Source: Bacillota bacterium
Lineage (GTDB): Bacteria; Bacillota; Clostridia; Lachnospirales; Lachnospiraceae
Assembly: GCA_023439125.1 (NCBI GenBank)
Contig: JAEXOU010000017.1
Coordinates: 1-49,685 of the forward strand
Reading direction: 5' to 3'
Length of the DNA stretch: 49,685 nucleotides
A program made the position numbers and the translations under genes. This document shows positions 1-6,196 of this stretch, piece after piece; the stretch's first letter is position 1; each line of letters begins with the position of its first letter. The notes below the pieces were generated by a model that was not told the origin of the DNA, did no database searches, and saw nothing but the letters and a program-made list of their open reading frames with translations.

Positions 1-53
1 GAAGTGTGGTAACACATGCAGCTGATTGTTACTAATAGGTCGAGGGCTTGACC
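1..53 (+). rRNA. 23S ribosomal RNA, 3' end only (partial)
   Basis: The first 53 bases match the conserved 3' end of bacterial 23S rRNA, including the GUGUGGUAACACAUG hairpin and the closing GGUCGAGGGCUU segment. The rest of the gene lies upstream of the window. No 5S rRNA follows: 54-210 holds only a short AT-rich spacer and a terminator before tRNA-Asn. Confidence 0.93.
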
Positions 54-123
54 TAAAAAGGTTTGCAGTAAATGGAGAAATCCTTGGATGTTACATTTTC
101 AATGTGTAGAGTTTTGTCAATCT

Positions 124-163
124 AAAACAGAAAACATAAGTTAAGGGTTTTTCTGTTTTTTAT
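124..163 (+). terminator. Rho-independent terminator of the rRNA operon
   Basis: An 11-base arm (124-134, AAAACAGAAAA) pairs with 149-159, and T residues run on to 161. It closes the rRNA transcript about 70 bases after the 23S end. The tRNA-Asn behind it therefore probably needs readthrough or its own promoter. Confidence 0.7.
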
Positions 164-210
164 GTTATAGAAATAATTGATATTCTTGTATAAAAGATTA
201 ATTTTTATAT

Positions 211-282
211 TCCTCGATAGCTCAATGGTAGAGCACACGGCTGTTAACCGTGGGGTTGTAGGTTCGAGCCCTACTCGGGGAG
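211..282 (+). tRNA. tRNA-Asn (anticodon GTT)
   Basis: A full cloverleaf can be drawn. The acceptor arms are 211-217 and 275-281 with discriminator base G282. The D arm follows the usual TAGCTCAATGGTAGAGC pattern. The anticodon loop at 241-247 holds GTT at 243-245, and the T arm contains GGTTCGAGCC. CCA is not encoded. The matching synthetase gene, asnS, is at 11114. Confidence 0.95.
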
Positions 283-333
283 TTAATCTCTGTACATTAT
301 ATGATAGGCTTTAATAATTACGTGTTTTATGAC

Positions 334-362
334 TTGACGTATAAGTTGGGCATTGCTATAAT
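334..362 (+). promoter_or_regulatory. Sigma-A type promoter for tRNA-Cys
   Basis: TTGACG (334-339) and TATAAT (357-362) are separated by 17 bases and lie 28 bases before tRNA-Cys. Confidence 0.75.
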
Positions 363-390
363 ATAATAGTTACTGAGATTTCATATATAC

Positions 391-461
391 GGCGACATAG
401 CCAAGTGGTAAGGCATGGGTCTGCAACACCCTGATCATCAGTTCAAATCTGATTGTCGCCT
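391..461 (+). tRNA. tRNA-Cys (anticodon GCA)
   Basis: The acceptor stem GGCGACA (391-397) pairs with TGTCGCC (454-460), followed by discriminator T461. The anticodon loop at 421-427 carries GCA at 423-425. The T arm spans about 437-453. CCA is not encoded. A 20-base exact copy of part of its 3' half recurs at 1696-1715 (see the remnant feature). Confidence 0.94.
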
Positions 462-469
462 TTCTTATA

Positions 470-520
470 AAAGCCCGGAAATGTTGATTATATCAGCATT
501 CCAGGGCTTTTTTGTTTTTT
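470..520 (+). terminator. Rho-independent terminator after tRNA-Cys
   Basis: AAAAGCCC (469-476) plus the following GGAAATGTTGAT arm pairs with ATCAGCATTCC and AGGGCTTTT (493-511), and T-rich sequence follows. The stem is long and nearly complete. Confidence 0.85.
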
Positions 521-812
521 CATTATCTGTATATCTTCATAATAATTCGTAGTTTTCCGTTCTGACTTGTGTACGATGTACATAATGTTGCAGCCAACTT
601 TAAAATTAGTAAAAAATTACTATTGTGTTGAATGTTGTATTTATCAATGATAAAATTATGATATAGAGTTATACAGGCTAAAAATATTTACGTGGTATAT
701 TGGCTAGATTTAGGTACTGATATATCTTACAGCATTGGGGTAAATATGGTGGATATCATATTATGGGTGCATGAATATTAGATAGGTGATCTAGAGATTA
801 AGGGGGTGTATT
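521..812. other. AT-rich spacer without a recognised gene
   Basis: These 292 bases lie between the tRNA-Cys terminator and the next gene. I see no RNA gene or repeat in them. A ribosome binding site (AGGGGG, 802-806) at the right end belongs to the gene at 813. A short palindrome (TGTACGATGTACA) lies near 572-584. Confidence 0.5.
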
Positions 813-1679
813 GTGAAGAAAATAGCTATAATACTATTTTGTGTTTTACTCATCTCAATTATGTTTCCTTGTACTGCGCAGGCGGACATGGGACCAAAAC
901 CGTCTGTTGTAATTGATTTTAATGATTTAGATGGAAAAGTTTATTATGCTACACTGCTTTCTAAGGAGTATTCTACAGGCCCTTACTCGGCACTAAATGA
1001 TAGTGGTCTTTCGTATCTAAGGTATCAGAAGGGTCATGACAAATACGATATTAATCTGAAATTCGTGGAATATCAGGATGTAGATGGATTCTATTATTTA
1101 CAATATTTCGAAGAATGTAGTCAAACGAATCAGTTTAGTTGGACATACTACCCACCGAATGTTTTTAAGATTCTTCTGTATTTTCCTGAAACAGATAGTT
1201 TTATCATAAGTAAAGATTACTATGAGAGGTATGCCTTTGACAGTTATTTTACAGCTCAAGTTTCTGGCACAAGCCTTATCGTTGAAAAATCCTATAATTA
1301 TAAAAATGAAGCAATTTCTATGATAGTCCGTTTGGTACTTACTATTGTTGTCGAACTTGGTATAGCGTTACTATTTGGATATAGGGAAAGAAAGCTAATT
1401 CTATTTATTATAGTCGTTAATGTCATAACGCAGATTGTATTGAACCTTGCATTGAATATAACTAACTTTCACTCTAGCGATATTATGTTTTTTGTATTTT
1501 ATGTTCTTATGGAAGTTGTAGTATTCATTACGGAAGCGGTTCTTTATACTTGGTACTTGAAAAAGAACAGTCAAATAGCAATTTCATCTTCAAGTCTAGT
1601 TATATACGCATTGACAGCCAATGCTGTATCTTTTATTTTAGGTTTTGGATTAGCGTTTTTGTTTCCTAGCAATTTTTAA
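813..1679 (+). CDS. Unknown secreted/membrane protein with four C-terminal TM helices
   Basis: I do not recognise a named function. The 288-residue product starts with a signal peptide (basic MKK, hydrophobic stretch to about residue 20, then AQAD as likely cleavage site). An outer domain of about 130 residues rich in Tyr, Phe and Asp follows, with the motif DMGPKPSVVIDF just after the signal. Four hydrophobic helices come last (about residues 165-190, 195-215, 226-248 and 262-285). Similar proteins starting with this MGPKPSV motif are, from memory, common in Lachnospiraceae as hypothetical proteins. The start is GTG at 813, chosen for AGGGGG seven bases upstream. The gene stands alone between tRNA-Cys and a tRNA-Cys remnant, so it may be cargo of an old insertion; that is an inference. 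Confidence 0.75.
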   Translation: MKKIAIILFCVLLISIMFPCTAQADMGPKPSVVIDFNDLDGKVYYATLLSKEYSTGPYSALNDSGLSYLRYQKGHDKYDINLKFVEYQDVDGFYYLQYFEECSQTNQFSWTYYPPNVFKILLYFPETDSFIISKDYYERYAFDSYFTAQVSGTSLIVEKSYNYKNEAISMIVRLVLTIVVELGIALLFGYRERKLILFIIVVNVITQIVLNLALNITNFHSSDIMFFVFYVLMEVVVFITEAVLYTWYLKKNSQIAISSSSLVIYALTANAVSFILGFGLAFLFPSNF

Positions 1680-1695
1680 TGGAGGAATTAATGGT

Positions 1696-1726
1696 ATCAT
1701 CAGTTCAAATCTGATGTCATCTTCTT
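1696..1726 (+). repeat. tRNA-Cys 3'-end remnant (direct repeat of 434-466)
   Basis: Bases 1696-1715 are identical to 434-453 inside tRNA-Cys (variable region through the T arm). The similarity continues imperfectly through the acceptor 3' strand and beyond (GTCATCTTCTTA against TGTCGCCTTTCTTA). There is no 5' half, so this cannot be a working tRNA. It sits 13 bases after the stop codon of the gene at 813. Two origins fit: a tRNA duplication that decayed, or the far end of an element that integrated into the 3' end of tRNA-Cys. Confidence 0.8.
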
Positions 1727-1730
1727 AATA

Positions 1731-1772
1731 AAAAACCTCTAAACTATGATCAGAAAGGTTTAGAGGTTTTTT
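1731..1772 (+). terminator. Rho-independent terminator
   Basis: AACCTCTAAAC (1734-1744) pairs with GTTTAGAGGTT (1758-1768), followed by T1769-1772. It could end the transcript of the gene at 813 and could also have followed the former tRNA copy. The A-rich left side means it may also work for the minus-strand gene at 1866. Confidence 0.8.
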
Positions 1773-1865
1773 ACGTGATAGGAAATATCTTCGAATTCCT
1801 ATGAGATAAAATGCTTTGTAAGATATTCCTTTGTTACGGAGTAATCAGAGCAAAAGTTTTATGTA

Positions 1866-2765
1866 CTATTCAAAGTCTTTCTTATAACATTGGCTGTAAT
1901 TACAATTTTCGAATCCTATTTTACGATAATAATCATATGGTTCTTCATCTGGATCAACAAAAACCTTTTTACAACCATATGACTTTAATATCTGTAATGA
2001 GTTATATACAGCAGCCTTACCTAAACCATAATTACGATATTTTTGTGCAGTTACCATTGGTTCTAAATACCCTGTTTGAGTTTTATCTTCATACCAGAAA
2101 CCACAAAAAGAAGCATAGCTACCATCTGGAGCTATAATGACACTACATATTTCACGATTATAATTTAACCATGCATGTTTTATTGGAAGACTAACTTCAT
2201 CATCAATTTTGGGTATATCTCCTTCATAGTTAAAACCTTCCCATATAAGTTTGCTTAGACGGTCAAAATCGTAAACCTCTGATAGCATTTTTAATTTAAA
2301 TCCTTCTGGAAGTTCTATATTAGGAATATCATTGTTTAAAGTATATTGAAGTGTACTATACTCATTTGGTAATTGCTTATAATTACATTGTAACAATATT
2401 TTTTGTAGATTATCATTCATTTCATCCACAAGGATAGTCAAGAACTTTTTATTATCCTCTACACCCAGAAATGTGTCCTCAGCGTATTGAATAATATCCA
2501 AAAGTAAATCCTTTGAATTACTTCTATTATCAACTTTTACATAACCTGGCCATGGGCATATTAATTGTAAGGCTGCTACAATCTCATTATTTTCCTCCCA
2601 AATTCCAATCTTATTCAATTGAAACATTTCAAAACAAGGTGCATTACGCAACCATTCCCATACAATTCTCGAATGGTTACAGTTACAATCTAGATTCATC
2701 TGAACAAAGAATTGGCATAATGATTCTTCATCCTCTGGTCTATAGTAATATCTTTTATAATTCAT
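1866..2765 (-). CDS. GNAT-family N-acetyltransferase (tandem-domain type)
   Basis: The 299-residue protein should move an acyl group, usually acetyl, from acyl-CoA to an amine; the substrate cannot be read from the sequence. The C-terminal half (about 160-295) is a clear GNAT fold. The acetyl-CoA binding segment QKYRNYGLGKAAV (about 237-249) fits the Q/R-x-x-G-x-G/A rule, and a YYRKIGFE strand closes the domain. The N-terminal half (about 5-145) looks like a second, degenerate GNAT domain. The start ATG at 2765 has AGGAGGA at -8. The gene is preceded by a leader of about 325 nt with a tiny ORF and terminators, a layout typical of ribosome-sensed resistance genes, so an antibiotic or other translation-related substrate is possible. 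That is an inference. Confidence 0.85.
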   Translation of the reverse strand: MNYKRYYYRPEDEESLCQFFVQMNLDCNCNHSRIVWEWLRNAPCFEMFQLNKIGIWEENNEIVAALQLICPWPGYVKVDNRSNSKDLLLDIIQYAEDTFLGVEDNKKFLTILVDEMNDNLQKILLQCNYKQLPNEYSTLQYTLNNDIPNIELPEGFKLKMLSEVYDFDRLSKLIWEGFNYEGDIPKIDDEVSLPIKHAWLNYNREICSVIIAPDGSYASFCGFWYEDKTQTGYLEPMVTAQKYRNYGLGKAAVYNSLQILKSYGCKKVFVDPDEEPYDYYRKIGFENCNYSQCYKKDFE

Positions 2766-2812
2766 AAATTATTCCTCCTGTTTGTTAGCCTATTTTTAGG
2801 TTTCATATAAAA

Positions 2813-2853
2813 CAAAAAAGACTATAGGGAATCCATAAATCCCATAGCCTTTA
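2813..2853 (-). terminator. Terminator/attenuator just upstream of the GNAT gene
   Basis: On the minus strand AAAGGCTATGGGA (2852-2840) pairs with TCCCTATAGTCTTT (about 2831-2818), with one bulge and one G-U, followed by TTTTTT. It ends about 45 bases before the GNAT start codon and points into the gene. It therefore most likely acts as a conditional (attenuating) terminator and not as the end of another gene. Confidence 0.75.
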
Positions 2854-2985
2854 AAATCAGTATAATGAGTACAAGTTTCTGTATAATTAGTAATATAATT
2901 TTAATCTATTATACAGTCCATACAATCATAGCTAATTAAATTCTATACAATCATGACCTCTTATTGCTTAATAAAAGAAGTACAC

Positions 2986-3020
2986 AAAAAAACCTAAATA
3001 TAGGTCACTTATCTTCTTTT
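2986..3020 (-). terminator. Early terminator-like hairpin in the GNAT leader
   Basis: On the minus strand ACCTA (3005-3001) and TAGGT (2996-2992) form a small hairpin that runs into seven T residues. It sits at the top of a longer stem in which AAAAGAAG (3020-3013) pairs with CTTCTTTT (2980-2973), and TATTGCTTA inside the leader ORF (3054-3046) pairs with TAAGCAATA (2970-2962). A ribosome on the leader ORF would disturb the outer helix. Confidence 0.5.
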
Positions 3021-3041
3021 AATAAATCTTCAATTAGAAAA

Positions 3042-3068
3042 TTAGTAAGCAATATGGCACAATTTCAT
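3042..3068 (-). CDS. Putative 8-residue leader peptide (MKLCHIAY) for the GNAT gene
   Basis: A very strong ribosome binding site AAAGGAGG (3083-3076) lies seven bases before ATG at 3068, and TAA follows after eight codons. An overlapping frame encodes about 19 residues ending in LLKEDK, so a frameshifted small gene is a second reading. Its position, right after a consensus promoter and before two terminators and an acetyltransferase, fits a regulatory upstream ORF. Whether it is translated is not shown by sequence alone. Confidence 0.5.
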   Translation of the reverse strand: MKLCHIAY

Positions 3069-3096
3069 AATAGAACCTCCTTTATTCAATGAAAGA

Positions 3097-3125
3097 AATA
3101 TACCAGATTATAACAGCATTGTCAA
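3097..3125 (-). promoter_or_regulatory. Strong sigma-A promoter of the GNAT leader
   Basis: On the minus strand TTGACA (3125-3120), 17 bases, then TATATT (3102-3097). Transcription should start near 3090, which gives a 5' leader of about 325 nt ahead of the GNAT gene. Confidence 0.8.
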
Positions 3126-3190
3126 TGCATAAGTTTTGAAAGCTATTAGTATAAAAGTTCATCTTAATGCAAACAGCCACAGCGTGCTCT

Positions 3191-3320
3191 ATAAAAATCT
3201 ATAATTAGTAAGGTTTATCTCTTGATGATGTAAATTATAAATAATCTTAAAATATCATCTTTGACATTAAAATAACACAATGAATCCATATTATAGAGAC
3301 ATAAAAACTTATAATTAGTA
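3191..3320 (+). repeat. Pair of 20-base direct repeats upstream of the amidase gene
   Basis: Positions 3191-3210 and 3301-3320 match at 18 of 20 bases (ATAAAAA, two variable bases, TATAATTAGTA). The core TATAATTAGTA also occurs at 2882-2892. The second copy lies about 24 bases before the amidase start codon, so it may be an operator or part of a promoter; no known regulator can be assigned. Confidence 0.5.
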
Positions 3321-3343
3321 GTAATATAGAAAGGATGGTATTT

Positions 3344-5020
3344 ATGAGTAAGGTACAAATGACTTTTAGCTTTAAAAAAATATTTATTATAATGTTAATA
3401 ATAGTATTAGGAATGACAGAATTACCAGCTAAACAAGTACTAGCATCAGAAATGGATATGCCAGGATATAGTAACCCTCATGATATTATCATAGCTACAC
3501 CAGCCAATAAGTATTCGACAAAATCAGCTAATATCAGTATATTGGGTGCATGTGATTATGAATATCCACTTTATTTAAATGGAAAAGAACTAGAGACTAC
3601 AGAATATGGGTTTTTTACAACTTATGTTGATTTGAAAGTAGGAATTAACACTTTTACATTTGAAAACAATGGAAAATCGAAAGAACTTACCATTATTCGA
3701 AAAGCTTCAACAAGTGGTGGGAATTCATCATCTGGTGGGAGCACAGTGAAATATAAAGAATATTCGAAAGATACATATGGAGTTATAACTTCAAAGTATG
3801 CTATGCCAAGATTGAAGACTAGCTCATCTGATTTAAAATGTATGCCTTTGACAAGAGGAACGACATTTAAGATATTAGGTGAGTACGGAAGCTACTATAA
3901 AATTGACGATGGTACTTATGTTTCAAAGTCAAACATTACAAAATATACAAAATCACTAAAAGACAACAAAGTTACAAAAGCAAAGATAGTAGAGATTAAG
4001 GAGAGAAATCAAGTTGTTACAGAACTAACGATGAATGTGAATGCATTATATGAGGTATATTTTGAAGGATATGATGTATACTTGACAATTTATCAGACCT
4101 CAACAGCTAAGCTACCATCAGTACCTCAAAATAGTATTATCAAATCAGTTAGTATTATGGATGACGATGATTATAACCGTATAACTTACTGTTTTGAGCT
4201 ATATGATTCTGTACAAGTAACAGGATACGATGTTCTATTTAACAATGGTGTTATGAAGTTTGAACTTAAAAAAGCTCCTGAATTAGGTGAAGATGCAACT
4301 TTAGAGGGTACAACAGTATTTTTAGATGCAGGACATGGAGGTTATGATAGTGGAACAGTAGGGCCTATGGGTAAATACGGTCCTGTTGAAAAAGATGTTA
4401 ACTTAAGCATTACATTGTACGCAAAGGAGTACTTAGAGAAACAGGGCGCTAAAGTTATATTGTCTAGAAGTGATGATACATTTTATTCTCTATCCGATCG
4501 GGTGTCAATGATACGTAATTTAAGACCAGATATATCCGTATCCATCCATGGGAATTCATTAGATTATATAAGTAACTATTCAAAAACAAGTGGATTCCTA
4601 ACATATTATAGTTATTCACTTGGGAATGATGTAGCTGGACAGGTAAATGAGAGCATTGCGAATGCATTAGGATTTACGGTAAAGCCGACGAGGGATCGGA
4701 GCCTATCTTTAACAAGGCTTACAACTTGTCCTGCTTTGTTATTAGAAACTGCATTCTTTTCAAATCCATATGATTATGAGTACCTAATTAAAGCGGAAAA
4801 TCAAAAGGCTTTTGGTGAGGCAATCGGGAAAGCAATTGAAGAGTATTTACGAGGAGAATTAGAAGAAGATGTATTTACATATATAGTAAAAAAAGGGGAT
4901 ACGTTAGCATCAATAGCTAAAAAGTATAATACGACTATAAGCAAAATACAAAGTTATAATAACATAAAGGATATTAATCAGATCTATGTCGGACAAGAAA
5001 TTATTATACCTAATGTATAA
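3344..5020 (+). CDS. Secreted N-acetylmuramoyl-L-alanine amidase with SH3-like and LysM domains
   Basis: The enzyme cuts the bond between N-acetylmuramic acid and the peptide stem in peptidoglycan, outside the membrane. From ATG at 3344 the product has 558 residues: a signal peptide (to about 35), an Ig-like domain (about 45-120), a Gly/Ser linker, an SH3-like domain (about 140-190), a beta-rich domain (about 200-310) and an Amidase_3 domain (about 325-500). The zinc ligands are visible: His in DAGHGG (about 331), Glu in PVEKDVN, and His in SIHGN. The catalytic Glu lies in LLETAFFSN. A LysM repeat (about 510-556) binds glycan. An ATG at 3335 overlaps the AAAGGA ribosome site, so 3344 is the better start. 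The next gene, a secreted zinc protein, follows in the same direction. Confidence 0.92.
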   Translation: MSKVQMTFSFKKIFIIMLIIVLGMTELPAKQVLASEMDMPGYSNPHDIIIATPANKYSTKSANISILGACDYEYPLYLNGKELETTEYGFFTTYVDLKVGINTFTFENNGKSKELTIIRKASTSGGNSSSGGSTVKYKEYSKDTYGVITSKYAMPRLKTSSSDLKCMPLTRGTTFKILGEYGSYYKIDDGTYVSKSNITKYTKSLKDNKVTKAKIVEIKERNQVVTELTMNVNALYEVYFEGYDVYLTIYQTSTAKLPSVPQNSIIKSVSIMDDDDYNRITYCFELYDSVQVTGYDVLFNNGVMKFELKKAPELGEDATLEGTTVFLDAGHGGYDSGTVGPMGKYGPVEKDVNLSITLYAKEYLEKQGAKVILSRSDDTFYSLSDRVSMIRNLRPDISVSIHGNSLDYISNYSKTSGFLTYYSYSLGNDVAGQVNESIANALGFTVKPTRDRSLSLTRLTTCPALLLETAFFSNPYDYEYLIKAENQKAFGEAIGKAIEEYLRGELEEDVFTYIVKKGDTLASIAKKYNTTISKIQSYNNIKDINQIYVGQEIIIPNV

Positions 5021-5101
5021 TGAAATGATGTATTTTTAAGTGATTACCCCCTCTTCATACGATAAAAAAGGGGACTAGGATGGAGGAGGAAATTTTTTAT
5101 T

Positions 5102-6052
5102 ATGAGGAAGAAATATGTAATAATAAATATCTTAATCATAATTTTACTCCTAGGAACAAATTTTGCTACTCTGATCATGATGAATCAGAGGGTTCATACA
5201 AAAAATGAGGAACTAAAAGAAGCATATGAGCTGATTTTAGCACAGAACAAAGAAATCGATAAGCTGGAAGAAGAACGAAATGCTTTAGTATTGAATGAGA
5301 AGGCCTTGGAAGAGAAAAATAACAATTTAGTTCAAACCTATCAGAAACTAACAGGTGAGTTTGAATTATTAAAGTCAAAGAGTGAGGACTTAGAGGAGCA
5401 GATAACCGAAAAAGATCAAATGATACAGCAATATAGTTATGTGTTCAACTATGATCCCGTTACATTAGAGGAATACCAAGTCTATATTCAGGAATTAGAG
5501 AATAAGATCTTAGATTTGGGTGGATTTGATAAGTATGAGCAGCCAGGACGCTGGAAAGAGTATGATGATATTGTAATTTGGCTTGAGGATGGATCAAGTG
5601 TAAAGTGGGCAGACCAAGTGCATGAAAAGTTAGAATTACTTCCCAAAAAGATAATTGAAACATTGAATGATAATGGATGGATGGTTATTTTGACGCCAAG
5701 AAGTCTAGAAGATGTATACGAAAGCGGAGTACAGAATACAGTTGGCTTAACGATCTATTATCATTCCCGTATCTATCTTCAAAATAATGAGTTTTCTATT
5801 GATTACTGCACAATCCATGAAATCGGGCATGCGTTAGACTTTATCAATAATTTTATTTCTAGTGATGAGGATTGGAAGTTAATTTACGAAACAGAAGCAA
5901 AAGATTCAGGGCTTGATAGTTATTTTACAAGCTCAAGCTCTGAATATTTTTCCGAGATGTTTCAATCTTATTTTATTAATCCTGAACTGATGAAAGAGAA
6001 TGCACCATTATCATATGAGTACATGGATAAATTTGTTGCTAGTTTTGATTAA
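5102..6052 (+). CDS. Membrane-anchored HExxH protein with coiled coil (ATLF-like domain)
   Basis: The 316-residue product has an N-terminal membrane anchor (about 5-27), a long coiled coil (about 30-115) and a C-terminal metallopeptidase-like domain. The zinc motif is HEIGH at 239-243. A downstream helix SSSEYFSEMF supplies likely third-ligand glutamates (E281 or E285), the arrangement seen in the anthrax lethal factor C-terminal (ATLF, M34) family. The domain should face the outside. Its substrate is unknown. The amidase directly upstream suggests a role at the cell surface. GGAGGAGG lies about 12 bases before the ATG. The family assignment rests on motif spacing only; zinc proteolysis is likely but not certain. 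Confidence 0.75.
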   Translation: MRKKYVIINILIIILLLGTNFATLIMMNQRVHTKNEELKEAYELILAQNKEIDKLEEERNALVLNEKALEEKNNNLVQTYQKLTGEFELLKSKSEDLEEQITEKDQMIQQYSYVFNYDPVTLEEYQVYIQELENKILDLGGFDKYEQPGRWKEYDDIVIWLEDGSSVKWADQVHEKLELLPKKIIETLNDNGWMVILTPRSLEDVYESGVQNTVGLTIYYHSRIYLQNNEFSIDYCTIHEIGHALDFINNFISSDEDWKLIYETEAKDSGLDSYFTSSSSEYFSEMFQSYFINPELMKENAPLSYEYMDKFVASFD

Positions 6053-6104
6053 AAATGTGGTTATTGTAGATAAAGAAAGATTCTACAATAACCACATTTT
6101 CGTT
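6052..6104. terminator. Bidirectional terminator between convergent genes
   Basis: An almost perfect 19-base inverted repeat (AAAATGTGGTTATTGTAGA and its complement) has A residues on the left and T residues on the right. It serves the plus-strand gene at 5102 and is placed to serve the minus-strand hydrogenase operon ending at 6197. Confidence 0.85.
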
Positions 6105-6196
6105 TCTATATCATGTGTTTTTCCTGAAAATAAGAAAACTCACAGTTGTTCAACAGTTAAATAACTATAAAACCGTAAATCGTTAACTAACTAGTC

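Noticed and set aside
813..1679. Complete genomic island with integrase between tRNA-Cys and its repeat
   Set aside because: No integrase or excisionase frame lies in the interval; only the repeat supports past insertion, so it is reported as a remnant.
1811..2137. Plus-strand open frame of 108 codons
   Set aside because: It lies opposite the GNAT gene, has no ribosome site, and its translation shows the Tyr/His/Leu-rich look of an antisense frame.
5041..5080. C-rich and G-rich inverted repeat between the amidase and the next gene as a terminator
   Set aside because: The stem is only four or five pairs with a long loop, and no T run follows.
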